Below are positions 51,053-59,180 of a stretch of 64,000 nucleotides of DNA, in pieces. This DNA comes from Onstottus_B arcticum (lineage in GTDB: Bacteria > Acidobacteriota > Blastocatellia > UBA7656), in assembly GCA_038040485.1 (NCBI GenBank), contig JBBPIE010000002.1:310001-374000 (forward strand), in the 5' to 3' direction. A program made the position numbers and the translations under genes. Each line of letters opens with the position of its first letter. Position 1 is the first letter of the stretch. Below the pieces are notes generated by a model. The model was given only the letters and a program-made list of their open reading frames with translations, was not told the DNA's origin and made no database searches.

Positions 51053-51586
51053 CTACTTTAGTTGTTCTTCCAGTTGCGAGCGCCGTTCGTCCTGGGCCTT
51101 GAATTGGGCCTGGAGTTGATCGAGGCGCTCGTTCAATGCACTTATGACGCGTTCATTTCCGTTCCGGATTGCGGCCTTACGGGGATCTATCTCTGTGTCA
51201 GTGATATGACGAATCATATTCTCGATTCGTTTCTTTACCAGAGATGGTTCTCCATCTGCTGGCACTACGTGGGAAAGAAACCCATCCCTATAGTCCAAAT
51301 CGAGCCAACCGGCGCCGCCGTGCGATTCAAGTTTTAGCAGTTGTGTCATCTCGTTGTTGTGTTCCACAGGTATTCGAATCGTGGCTTGGCGGGCGTCCGC
51401 GGAGATGTCTATCTTCGAGTCGCCTGAAACCGTGATCTCTTTGATTGTGTATTTAGCCTTCAAAGCATTGCTTTCAGCTTCACGATGGAAAAGAACCCGA
51501 TCCCTACTCAACCTAGCTATTTCGTTCTTCATCGCTTCGATGCGCTCGTCGAAATAGTCGCCGATGGATTTTCTGTGTATTCCCAT
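51053..51586 (-). CDS. Hypothetical protein with C-terminal coiled coil
   Basis: A 177-aa soluble protein. After a helical N-terminus (FDERIEAMKNEIARLSRDRV) there is a beta region with TIKEITVSGDSKIDISADAR and GAGWLDLDYRDGFLSHV, and a final coiled coil (ERVISALNERLDQLQAQFKA, ERRSQLEEQLK). I do not recognise a family. It ends one base past the stop of the + strand gene, so the two are convergent neighbours. AGGAGG occurs before its start at 51586. Confidence 0.7.
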   Translation of the reverse strand: MGIHRKSIGDYFDERIEAMKNEIARLSRDRVLFHREAESNALKAKYTIKEITVSGDSKIDISADARQATIRIPVEHNNEMTQLLKLESHGGAGWLDLDYRDGFLSHVVPADGEPSLVKKRIENMIRHITDTEIDPRKAAIRNGNERVISALNERLDQLQAQFKAQDERRSQLEEQLK

Positions 51587-51782
51587 TGCCTTCCTCCTAA
51601 AGCAGAACTGCCAGTGATCATAGCAGGACTGTCTGCTGGGTAAAACAACCGTTTAGTATTTGTCTTTGCTAACGGAATCCAAGCGAGAGGAATTCATGTA
51701 TGACAAAGCTGCCCCTTGTCCAAATACGGAAGAAATTGGCAGCTTCTTCGTCACACGCAGAAAGAGGTCATTCGGTCCTGAC

Positions 51783-52070
51783 TTAGGTTTCGGTCCTGAC
51801 TTGCGTTTCGCCGTGCAGGCGTTCAGCCAGCCACAAGTTTACTAGTGTCTCAGGCAAAACTCCCCGCTCCCGCGCCTGAGCCTCGAGCTGCGCGTAGACT
51901 TGTGGGTCAAGTGTTATTCGCCGTCTGCGCTTTGCCCTTACTTCAAAGTCGACTTCGCGAGTTTCATCCCAATGATCGGCCAGACTATGGCTATCCCAAA
52001 ACTCACCGATCTCTTCCGGCGTATGCGCTCTAGAAGTTGGGGTCAGTTGTGCGTCATCATTTTCGTTCAT
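51783..52070 (-). CDS. CopG-type antitoxin (PF12441-like)
   Basis: A 95-aa protein with the typical layout of the CopG antitoxin family of type II systems: TPEEIGEFWDSHSLADHWDE near the N-terminus, VDFEVRAKRRRRITLDPQVY in the middle, and the ribbon-helix-helix end AQLEAQARERGVLPETLVNL. Such proteins normally pair with a BrnT-like or other small toxin gene. Here the neighbouring frame upstream is a 63-aa protein of unknown kind, so the toxin is not evident. Two short direct repeats (TTCGGTCCTGACTT) cover the stop codon region. Confidence 0.82.
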   Translation of the reverse strand: MNENDDAQLTPTSRAHTPEEIGEFWDSHSLADHWDETREVDFEVRAKRRRRITLDPQVYAQLEAQARERGVLPETLVNLWLAERLHGETQVRTET

Positions 52071-52079
52071 ACAATCTTC

Positions 52080-52271
52080 TCATTGAAAGAGCCTGCGGGA
52101 AGACGGACGATCTTCATCGAGCGCGCACTTGAGATACTCAAACGTTTCTCGTTGTTCTTGCTGGTCTCCTTCGAGCAATCTCCTAAGCGAACGCACGACG
52201 GATTCGATACTGGTCGGTTCGGTACCTGGTTCTACCGCCTCCGTCTTACGATCTGAAGAGTTCGTAGTCAT
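52080..52271 (-). CDS. Small helical protein upstream of CopG antitoxin
   Basis: A 63-aa protein of the kind VVRSLRRLLEGDQQEQRETF then EYLKCALDEDRPSSRRLF, acidic with a helical core. Short proteins with ExLEYLKxALDEDRPS...LF endings occur beside toxin-antitoxin type genes in Acidobacteria and cyanobacteria. It ends nine bases before the CopG-type gene, on the same strand, so they form a pair. Which is the toxic member, if either, is unknown. Confidence 0.6.
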   Translation of the reverse strand: MTTNSSDRKTEAVEPGTEPTSIESVVRSLRRLLEGDQQEQRETFEYLKCALDEDRPSSRRLFQ

Positions 52272-52385
52272 GTTCGTTCCCTGTGCCGGGGATTATACCT
52301 CAGCAATGCTAGACCCATGAGCTAATGCCTGGGGCTGCCTTGTCCGTTGGCCGGTCCGCGACCTTAAAGTTCGGATAGCTAAAAT

Positions 52386-52665
52386 CAATCCCAACGGGAT
52401 TGCGTCCTACAGCCCAAGGTTGCCGTACTCGGCTACCTTGGGACGACTGCGGGCGGTGGCTTCCAACCCTGAAGGGGTTGCGGCTCTCGCGCCCGGGATG
52501 ATGATCAACGAAGCGTGCCGGCGGTGTGTAGACGCGCCAGCAGGTCACAACCCTTTCAGGGTTGCGTTCAATTCACTTGCACGGGTGTTCGGTTTGCCGC
52601 GCCGTTACCCAGGGTAGCCGAGTACGGCAACCCTGGGCTATAAGCCGCAATCCCCTTCGGGGTTG
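52386..52665. repeat. Nested multi-hairpin repeat cluster
   Basis: The outer arms AGCCCAAGGTTGCCGTACTC (from 52411) and GAGTACGGCAACCCTGGGCT (to 52639) are inverted. Around and inside them are four small hairpins of the CAACCCN-TTC/GAA-GGGGTTG kind: CAATCCC-AAC-GGGATTG 52386, CAACCCT-GAA-GGGGTTG 52464, CAACCCT-TTC-AGGGTTG 52549 and CAATCCCC-TTC-GGGGTTG 52648. It fills the gap between the small-gene pair and the oxidoreductase. Confidence 0.85.
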
Positions 52666-52680
52666 GGACTCCCCAATGGG

Positions 52681-53922
52681 TCAACCCTTCCAGGCACCGC
52701 GCGCGACCGCGGGGATAAATGCTTCGAGGTCGGCAGGTTTGAATTGGATCTCGCGTTTTTGCTCCGCGCTCACGTAAGCCGTCATCAACAACTCGGTCAC
52801 TTCAAGCCCGTCATAGAAATTCTCTTCAGGCTGCTTCCCGTCTGCGAAGCACTCTACGAAATATCTATTCTCACCCTCGTAGCCGTACTCCGCCGCTTCG
52901 CTCGCCACTACCGGCATCAAGCCCTGCTCGGCGTTTTGTTTCTCGACAAGGTCTTCGCCCGCTGCGCCTTTTACTCTTCGGCTGAAGAAGAGCTTCGGGC
53001 CGCTGTCCAACGAGTTGAGCGACATCGAATACTCGGGCCCCAACAGCTCCATGCTCAATCGCAAGCCTGCTCCGACGTAGCTCCACGAAGTCGTCGCTTC
53101 AACTATCACCGGCCGGCCGCTCTCGTCTTCGTAGTTCACCGTCGCGCGCGCGAAGTCTTCAGAGGGCTTGTTCGCGTAGTCGACTTCCGAGCCCATCATC
53201 TCTTTGAGCAGCTCGACGTATTCCGGGCGCGACCATTTCAACGAAGCGATCTGAGCCGAGACGCTGACCGGGCGAATGCTTGCGCGAGGCTTGCCCGGCT
53301 CCGTCAGCATGAAGCGCGCGACTTCTACCGAGTGGCACATCATATCGTTGAGCACGCCGCCGCCCTGGAGCTCGCCTTGCCAGAACCACGGCATATGCGG
53401 GCCGCTGTGCTCTTCGGCGGCGCGCGCCAGATAAGGCCGGCCGGTGAGCGCGGCGCCTCGCGCCCAGATCAACGCGCGCCCTCGTTGAACGCCCGGAGTG
53501 AACACCTGGTTTTCGAGATAGCCGTGCAGCAAGCCGGATCGTTCGACAAGTTCGACCATGCGGCGAGCCTCGGCGGCGTTGCGTGCCAGCGGTTTTTCAC
53601 AAGCGATGCCGATCAGCTTGCCTTTGCCTGATTCGATCGCGCGAGTGATCTGCTCCATGCAATCGAGCCGCGTATGATTCGGGCTGCACAACCAGATGCA
53701 GTCGATCTCGGGCGCGGCGATCATCTCTTCGATCGAGTTGAAGGCGCGGGCGTCGCCTACTCGTAAGGAACGCGAGAGAGCGGCGGCTTCTTCGGCGTGC
53801 GAGTGGTTGGGGCTCCAGACGCCGCGCACGTCGGCTTCGCGAACGCCGATCCAGGACCTGATGTGAAAGCGAGCGTTGAACCCGCTGCCGATGAAACCGA
53901 CGCCGAGCCTTGATGATGTCAT
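52681..53922 (-). CDS. Gfo/Idh/MocA family oxidoreductase
   Basis: A 413-aa NAD(P)-dependent dehydrogenase of the Gfo/Idh/MocA family, acting on sugars, inositols or related alcohols. The Rossmann start is SSRLGVGFIGSGFNARFHIR, with IEEMIAAPEIDCIWLCSPNH and the catalytic-lysine motif ACEKPLARNAAEAR (EKP, about residues 110-112). The C-terminal substrate domain includes GGGVLNDMMCHSVEVARFML (the HxxH-type His region). The substrate cannot be read. Met 53922 was chosen as the natural start of the Rossmann domain; the frame upstream is not protein-like. Confidence 0.9.
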   Translation of the reverse strand: MTSSRLGVGFIGSGFNARFHIRSWIGVREADVRGVWSPNHSHAEEAAALSRSLRVGDARAFNSIEEMIAAPEIDCIWLCSPNHTRLDCMEQITRAIESGKGKLIGIACEKPLARNAAEARRMVELVERSGLLHGYLENQVFTPGVQRGRALIWARGAALTGRPYLARAAEEHSGPHMPWFWQGELQGGGVLNDMMCHSVEVARFMLTEPGKPRASIRPVSVSAQIASLKWSRPEYVELLKEMMGSEVDYANKPSEDFARATVNYEDESGRPVIVEATTSWSYVGAGLRLSMELLGPEYSMSLNSLDSGPKLFFSRRVKGAAGEDLVEKQNAEQGLMPVVASEAAEYGYEGENRYFVECFADGKQPEENFYDGLEVTELLMTAYVSAEQKREIQFKPADLEAFIPAVARGAWKG

Positions 53923-54338
53923 TGGGTGTTGAATGCCTCCGCAGAAATTGAATTGGGATGATAGCCGGAAGGGAGAGTTCGCGCAAAGTTGCGGGGCGCG
54001 TCTCAGTGGCTCTGCGGTTGGGGTTCGGAGATTGAAGTAGAGTTGCGAGACCCTCAAACCGCAGAGGCGCCGAGACACAGAGGTTTCGCAGAGACTGGCT
54101 GGGTCTAGTTCAAGGTTCTGATTACGCCTCTGATTCATCCGAGGTACAATGGGCCGTCGGTGTCCTGCGACCGAGTTGAGGCGTCAGCCAACCGCGCGCG
54201 ATGTAACCAAGCCCGGCCGGCTCACGTTTACCGTAGCGGGTTCGGTGTGCCGGATGGCGGCTAAAGACAATTCGCGCAAGATGCCGCCGACTAACAAGGA
54301 ACCGGTCCCTCGCAAGGCTCTGGGATCAGACGAGTCGA
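53923..54338. other. Divergent promoter region with hairpin
   Basis: No gene is supported in these 416 bp, which separate the oxidoreductase and sigma-factor genes. They hold the inverted repeat at 54000-54076 and should hold two divergent promoters. Confidence 0.5.
54000..54076. repeat. Imperfect inverted repeat
   Basis: GTCTCAGTGGCTCTGCGGTT (54000-54019) and AACCGCAGAGGCGCCGAGAC (54057-54076) match inverted at 17 of 20 positions, loop 37 bp. It lies between the divergent oxidoreductase and ECF sigma factor genes. Confidence 0.65.
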
Positions 54339-54986
54339 ATGGAACAAACCGCCGACAACTTTGGCCTGGCGACTGTCGAGTCAGACTTGCGCGCGACTGC
54401 AAGCCAAGCCAGTGAACGAGTGACCGACGAAGCGCTGGTGGAAGCGATCCGCGCCGGAGATGACGACGCGTTCGAAGAGTTGTTCGTGCGTCATCGCCGC
54501 CGAGTCGCGCGAATCATCGGGCGCTTCTTCAACCGGCCGGAGCGGGTCGACGAGATTATTCAAGACGTGTTCGCCAAGGTCTACTTCGCGCTGGGGGACT
54601 ACTCGGCCGACCGCGGCAAATCGTTTTCGGCTTGGCTGTCGCGAGTGACGATCAATGCTTGCTATGACGAGCTGCGGCGCGCACGGAGCCGGCCCGAAAG
54701 CTCGATCAGCGACATCACCGACGACGAGACGCTCTGGCTTAACTCACGGTTGAGTTCGGAAGATGCGCGGTCCGACGCCGAGTCCACGCTGATCTCGCGC
54801 GATCTCGCGACTAAGCTGCTCGCGCGCTTGAGCGCGGAAGACCGCATGGTTCTGACTTTGCTCGACGCGGAGGATGTGAGCGTTGCGGAGATCGCGGCGC
54901 TGACCGGATGGAAGATGTCGAAAGTGAAAGTGCGGGCCTATCGCGCGAGACATGCGTTGCGCCGCGTGCTCGGCGAGTTTGTTTGA
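54339..54986 (+). CDS. ECF RNA polymerase sigma factor
   Basis: A 215-aa extracytoplasmic-function sigma factor. Region 2 is DDDAFEELFVRHRRRVARII, then GRFFNRPERVDEIIQDVFAK and FALGDYSADRGKSFSAWLSR (about residues 40-107). Region 4 is LSAEDRMVLTLLDAEDVSVA with EIAALTGWKMSKVKVRAYRA, the -35-binding helix-turn-helix (about 165-205). Regions 1.1 and 3 are absent, as usual. It probably directs its own operon, whose next genes encode a small membrane protein and a Spy-like protein. It starts at ATG 54339 without a strong ribosome binding site. Confidence 0.92.
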   Translation: MEQTADNFGLATVESDLRATASQASERVTDEALVEAIRAGDDDAFEELFVRHRRRVARIIGRFFNRPERVDEIIQDVFAKVYFALGDYSADRGKSFSAWLSRVTINACYDELRRARSRPESSISDITDDETLWLNSRLSSEDARSDAESTLISRDLATKLLARLSAEDRMVLTLLDAEDVSVAEIAALTGWKMSKVKVRAYRARHALRRVLGEFV

Positions 54987-55030
54987 AGCCAGAACGGCAG
55001 GATGGGTGCAATGCACCGCGAGAGGTGGTC

Positions 55031-55465
55031 ATGTTTTTCAAGAAGAACGAAGAGCTGAACGAGCGGCTTGATCGCGCGGGCAGCGAGTTGATTCGCGCGG
55101 CGGGGCTGAGCGAGTTCGAGAGTGAGGCGACGGCTTCGGCGCCGTTTCTTTACGCGCGCGTTCGCGCTCGCATCGACAGCGAACGGCAACACGCTGAGAC
55201 AAGCGTTCCCTCAATCGCGATGCTTTCGATCGCGTGGCGAGCGGTGCCGGCGCTTGCGATGGTGGCGATTGCGGCGGTCTCGGTGTTTTGGGTGACTACA
55301 CCCGCTGCGACCGGAGGCGTTCAACCGGCCCCGGTGCAAAGCGACAACATCAAGCTCATCGCGACCGGCGGGACTTGCGCGTTGTCGAGCGCGGGAGAGT
55401 GCGCGATCTCGAGCGAAGAAGTGCTCGCGACGATGTTCCGCGAGGAAGAGAAGGCAGAGAAATGA
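55031..55465 (+). CDS. Single-pass membrane protein, probable anti-sigma factor
   Basis: A 144-aa protein with a cytoplasmic N-terminal helical part (FFKKNEELNERLDRAGSELI), one membrane helix (AWRAVPALAMVAIAAVSVFW, about 80-99) and a short outer tail with Cys residues (TGGTCALSSAGECAISSEEV). It lacks a zinc-binding HxxxCxxC motif, so it is not a classic ZAS anti-sigma, but its position right after the sigma gene and its topology fit an anti-sigma role. GAGAGGTGG precedes ATG 55031. It overlaps the next gene by ATGA. Confidence 0.75.
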   Translation: MFFKKNEELNERLDRAGSELIRAAGLSEFESEATASAPFLYARVRARIDSERQHAETSVPSIAMLSIAWRAVPALAMVAIAAVSVFWVTTPAATGGVQPAPVQSDNIKLIATGGTCALSSAGECAISSEEVLATMFREEEKAEK

Positions 55466-55881
55466 ATACCAGCAATAGGATGTGGCTCAAGGTGTGGTCG
55501 ATAGCGACTGTGATTTTTGCGCTTGGCTGTGTGACCGGCGCGGCTGTCGATGGCTTGTACCGAACGCGGGCAAAAGACCCGATAGTCGCGCAGGGCGGGG
55601 CCGTTTCGATGCGCGACACCGAAGCTTATTTTGCGACATTGCAGCGCGAGCTGACGCTGGACGAAGCGCAAGCGACTTCGATGCGCGCGGTGTTGGAGAA
55701 CGCTCGCGAGGAATACAAATCGGTGTGCGCGGACGTGCGCCCGCGATACGACGTAGTGCGAGAGAAGGCGCGCACCGAGATGCGCTCGTTATTGTCGGCG
55801 GATCAGCAGCCGCGTTTCGACTCAATCGTCTCAGCCGAGGACTGCCGCTGCCCGGAGCAAAAGAAAGTAGTTAGTCCGTAG
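55462..55881 (+). CDS. Spy-like periplasmic protein, possible metal/stress sensor
   Basis: A 139-aa protein with an N-terminal membrane anchor (VWSIATVIFALGCVTGAAVD), then a helical hairpin with LTLDEAQATSMRAVLENARE and REKARTEMRSLLSADQQPRF, as in Spy/CpxP/CnrX-type sensors. The Cys pair at the end (EDCRCPEQ) could bind metal or form disulphides. It is translated by ATGA overlap with the membrane protein gene, and the three genes from 54339 form one operon of an ECF signalling unit. Its stop codon begins a heptamer repeat (55867-55896). Confidence 0.8.
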   Translation: MNTSNRMWLKVWSIATVIFALGCVTGAAVDGLYRTRAKDPIVAQGGAVSMRDTEAYFATLQRELTLDEAQATSMRAVLENAREEYKSVCADVRPRYDVVREKARTEMRSLLSADQQPRFDSIVSAEDCRCPEQKKVVSP

Positions 55882-55896
55882 TCAGTAGTCCGTAGT
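55867..55896. repeat. Single-arm TAGTCCG heptamer array
   Basis: GTAGTTAGTCCGTAGTCAGT followed by AGTCCGTAGT consists of 7-bp units like those at 36076-36105. It starts on the stop codon of the preceding gene, as at 36076. No inverted partner arm is visible nearby. Confidence 0.6.
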
Positions 55897-55939
55897 ACCG
55901 TCCTGATTTCACGTTCCTTGTCTTGACAGCGAAAGGACT

Positions 55940-56019
55940 AACCGCCAAGGCGCCAAGAACGCCAAGAGCTTCATTAACTTCTTGTTGCGGATCTTGGCGT
56001 TCTTGGCGGCTTGGCGGTT
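55940..56019. repeat. 80-bp hairpin with GGCGTTCTTGGCG arms
   Basis: The 28-bp arms 55940-55967 and 55992-56019 match inverted at 27 of 28 positions; the loop is 24 bp. It lies between the sigma-factor operon and padR, and could separate the two transcription units. Confidence 0.85.
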
Positions 56020-56059
56020 CCCCTTCAGCAACACACAAATAATACGGTTGTTTTTTTTC

Positions 56060-56088
56060 TTGACGACCTATGTAGTTTTCTATATAAC
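56060..56088 (+). promoter_or_regulatory. Sigma70-type promoter of the padR-ADOP unit
   Basis: TTGACG at 56060-56065 and TATAAC at 56083-56088 are spaced by exactly 17 bp, about 30 bp before the padR start. The spacer and -10 contain an interrupted inverted repeat, TAGTT-N8-AACTA (56073-56090), that could be the PadR binding site for autorepression. Confidence 0.75.
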
Positions 56089-56119
56089 TAGCATTCTACC
56101 TAAAGGAGAGATGATCGCG

Positions 56120-56446
56120 ATGGCCAATTATCTTTCACATTCGGCGGCGGTGATTCTTCAAGCGCTGGCCGGCGGCTACAAATACGGGTTCGACATAATG
56201 GACATATCGGGATTGCCCAGCGGCACCGTCTATCCCGCGCTCCGGAGGCTCGAACAAACCGGGCTCATTGATTCGAAGTGGGAAAAAGAAGGTATCGCCC
56301 AACGCGACGGGCGCCCGCCTCGCAAGTACTACGAGCTGACGCCCGACGGCAAACAGGCTCTCGCCGACGCGGTCAAACGCTACCGATTGCTTGAGAGCCT
56401 GGTGCCGCACCCGTCCAAGATCAAGCCCCATCGCCAGCGAACCTAG
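56120..56446 (+). CDS. PadR family transcriptional regulator
   Basis: A 108-aa PadR winged-helix repressor: MANYLSHSAAVILQALAGGY, GFDIMDISGLPSGTVYPALR (recognition helix, about 30-50), RLEQTGLIDSKWEKEG, GRPPRKYYELTPDGKQALAD (wing). This short PadR form is the usual companion of ADOP permease genes, which it is thought to repress. AAAGGAGAG lies upstream; ATG 56111 or 56120 are both possible, and 56120 gives the family start. The promoter at 56060-56088 and the three ADOP genes downstream form the apparent unit. Confidence 0.88.
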   Translation: MANYLSHSAAVILQALAGGYKYGFDIMDISGLPSGTVYPALRRLEQTGLIDSKWEKEGIAQRDGRPPRKYYELTPDGKQALADAVKRYRLLESLVPHPSKIKPHRQRT

Positions 56447-56476
56447 TCCAGAACCACTGTGTTGAGCGAGGTCCGA

Positions 56477-59170
56477 ATGCCGGATGTTAGTCGCACAACC
56501 CGCTTCTCTTTCAAGCCGCACCTCCGGCTGATCAACTTCATCGGTCTAATAGTGCCGCGCCGCTTGCGCGCCGACTGGCGGCAGGAATGGGAAGCCGAGT
56601 TGCAATACCGCGAGTTGCTGCTTGCGGATTGGGACAAGCTCAACTGGAAAAGCAAACTCGATTTGGTGCGGCGAAGCCTGGGCGCGTTTTGGGATGCGCT
56701 GATGCTGCAGCCACAAAGACTGGAGGACGAGATGTTTCAGGATGTGCGTTTTGGCTTGCGAATGTTGCTGAAGAATCCAGGTTTTACCGTCGTCGCCGTG
56801 CTCACATTGGCGCTGGGCATCGGCGCGAACACGGCGATCTTCAGCGTTGTTCACACGGTGTTGCTGCGTCCTTTGCCGTTCGCGGAGCAGGAGCGACTGG
56901 TGATGCTGTGGAAGCAGGACGCGATCGCCAGCAGCTCGTTTGTAGAATTGGCGCTACCTGAAGTCATGGACTGGCAACAACAATCCCATAGCTTTACCAG
57001 TGTCGCTGCGATGCCGGCCACGGTATATGGCTATGGTTACGTGCTGACCGGCAAGGGCGAAGCCGTACAGCTTGAAAGCTCAAAAGTGACGGGCGATTTC
57101 TTTTCGCTGCTCGGCGTGCAGCCTGCGCATGGTCGAGTCTTTAACGAGAATGACGATCAGGTGAATGGACCGAAGGTTGTGATCCTCAGCGACCGCGTAT
57201 GGCGTGAACGATTCAGCGCCGACCCGAATATCATAGGGCAAACCATTACGCTGACCGAGCAAGGGTATACGGTCGTTGGTGTGATGCCGGCGAAGTTCGA
57301 GTTCCCAAAGGGCGTGGATTTGTGGGTGCCGCTGAAGGCAACGATGACCGCGCGCACCACTGAGAGTCGGGGTGCCACCTTTTTACAGGCGGTAGGCAGG
57401 CTCGAGCCGGGAGTGACGATCGCGCAGGCCGAATCCGAAATGAACAGTGTTATTTCACGCATTGCGGAGCAGCATCCCGAAACCCAAGCCGCTGGACATC
57501 GCGTCGTCATCACTCCGCTCGCCACTTATTTGTTTGGCGACGCGCGTCCGGCGCTTTGGTTGCTGCTGGCCGCAACCGGAATGTTGTTGCTCATTGCCAC
57601 GGCCAATATCGCCAACTTGTCGCTGGCACGCGCGACCGCACGACGCAGGGAATTCGCGGTGCGCGCAGCGCTGGGCGCAGGCCGTTTCAGACTGGTCCGT
57701 CAGTTGTTGAGCGAAAGTCTTGTTCTCGCGCTTTGTGGCGGCGCAGGCGGAGTGTTGCTCGCTCACTGGTTGATCAAGCTGCTCATACGGGTTGCGCCCA
57801 ATGACATCCCGCGAGTCGAAGACGTAGAGTTAAATGTTACAGTACTGCTCTTCAGCCTCGTCGTTACGTTACTGACGGTGATCCTTTTTGGGCTGGTTCC
57901 CGCGCTGACAGCTTCACGGCTCAATCTCAATCAAGCGCTCAATGAAGGCAGCACAAAAATGTCCGGCGAACGCCACGGGCTGCGCGCACGCAGCGCAATG
58001 GTGATTTGCGAAGTCGCCGTAACCGTGGTCTTGCTGGCTGGAGCTTCGCTCATTCTGCGCAGCTTTGTGAATCTCAGCACCGTCAATCTGGGTTTTGATC
58101 CGCATAACGTTCTGACCATGCATTTGCGAGTGCAGGGCGCGAACTACGCCAAGCCCGAAGCTCGGCGGGAATTTTTTCGGCAACTGATCGAACGGCTCGA
58201 AGCGCAACCCGGTGTCGAGGCGGCGAGCGCGGTTTTGATCCGTCCGATGGAAGGTACTGCGGGCTGGGACACGCCATTTACACTGGAAGGGCAATCAGTC
58301 GCCGACGCGCAGGAAAACCGCGTGCCGAATTTTGAAGCCGTCACGCCGCATTACTTTCAAACGTTCAGAATTCCCATCAAAGCGGGACGCGAATTTAACG
58401 AGCAGGACACAGAACAGTCGCCCCTGTCGGCCATCATCAGCGAGACGATGGCAAAGACTCTTTTCGGCCCCGGCGTGGACCCGCTCGGCAAACGTCTCAG
58501 GCTTGGCACGGAGCCTTCTGACAGTCCTTCCTGGCGCACTATTGTCGGCGTCGCGGGGGACGCACGTTACCGTGAATTGCAGGACGTTCGTTTTGATCTT
58601 TATTTCCCGTTCGCGCAATGGCCAAGCGCGTTCGTCAATCATTTCGCCGTGCGTACGACAACGGACCCGGCCGCCTTGCTGACCACTGTGCGCCGTGAGG
58701 TGGCTGCGCTTGATTCCAGTCAGGCGGTGACTCGAGTGGCAACGATGGATCAACTCGTCGCCGCGAATCTGGCACAGTCGCGGTTCAGCGCTGTAATGCT
58801 GAACTGGCTGTCGGGGCTGGCACTGCTGCTGGCCGCGATTGGGATTTACGGCGTTCTGGCCTATTCCGTCGCCAGGCGCATGAGCGAGTTCGGCATTCGG
58901 CTCGCGCTGGGGGCACAGCCAGGCGACATCCTGAAGCTGGTCATCGGACAAGGAATGCGCTTGGTCACCGCCGGACTTGTCCTTGGCCTAGCAGCTTCAT
59001 TCGTGCTGACACGCCTGATCGCAAAACTTTTGTACGGTGTAAGCGCGACCGATCCGTTGACCTTCAGCGGGATTGCCCTGCTGTTGACGGCCATAGCGTT
59101 GTTCGCCTGCTGGTTACCGGCACGACGCGCAACCAGAGTTGACCCAATCACCGCCCTTCGATGTGAATAA
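56477..59170 (+). CDS. ADOP-family ABC permease 3, with prefix domain
   Basis: An 897-aa ADOP permease with an extra ~85-residue N-terminal prefix not present in copies 1 and 2. The prefix (LRLINFIGLIVPRRLRADWR, EWEAELQYRELLLADWDKLN, WDALMLQPQRLEDEMFQDVR) is shared almost word for word with the next two permeases. After it come the usual helix, MacB-type periplasmic domain, central helices (VAVLTLALGIGANTAIFSVV; MLLLIATANIANLSLARATA) and C-terminal helices. Met 56477 follows GAGG. It is the first permease of the padR unit. Confidence 0.92.
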   Translation: MPDVSRTTRFSFKPHLRLINFIGLIVPRRLRADWRQEWEAELQYRELLLADWDKLNWKSKLDLVRRSLGAFWDALMLQPQRLEDEMFQDVRFGLRMLLKNPGFTVVAVLTLALGIGANTAIFSVVHTVLLRPLPFAEQERLVMLWKQDAIASSSFVELALPEVMDWQQQSHSFTSVAAMPATVYGYGYVLTGKGEAVQLESSKVTGDFFSLLGVQPAHGRVFNENDDQVNGPKVVILSDRVWRERFSADPNIIGQTITLTEQGYTVVGVMPAKFEFPKGVDLWVPLKATMTARTTESRGATFLQAVGRLEPGVTIAQAESEMNSVISRIAEQHPETQAAGHRVVITPLATYLFGDARPALWLLLAATGMLLLIATANIANLSLARATARRREFAVRAALGAGRFRLVRQLLSESLVLALCGGAGGVLLAHWLIKLLIRVAPNDIPRVEDVELNVTVLLFSLVVTLLTVILFGLVPALTASRLNLNQALNEGSTKMSGERHGLRARSAMVICEVAVTVVLLAGASLILRSFVNLSTVNLGFDPHNVLTMHLRVQGANYAKPEARREFFRQLIERLEAQPGVEAASAVLIRPMEGTAGWDTPFTLEGQSVADAQENRVPNFEAVTPHYFQTFRIPIKAGREFNEQDTEQSPLSAIISETMAKTLFGPGVDPLGKRLRLGTEPSDSPSWRTIVGVAGDARYRELQDVRFDLYFPFAQWPSAFVNHFAVRTTTDPAALLTTVRREVAALDSSQAVTRVATMDQLVAANLAQSRFSAVMLNWLSGLALLLAAIGIYGVLAYSVARRMSEFGIRLALGAQPGDILKLVIGQGMRLVTAGLVLGLAASFVLTRLIAKLLYGVSATDPLTFSGIALLLTAIALFACWLPARRATRVDPITALRCE

Positions 59171-59180
59171 GCTGAAACCA

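Noticed and set aside
51660..51845. A 61-codon + strand frame overlapping the CopG-type antitoxin end
   Set aside because: Its end consists of a short direct repeat and it overlaps a well-supported gene.
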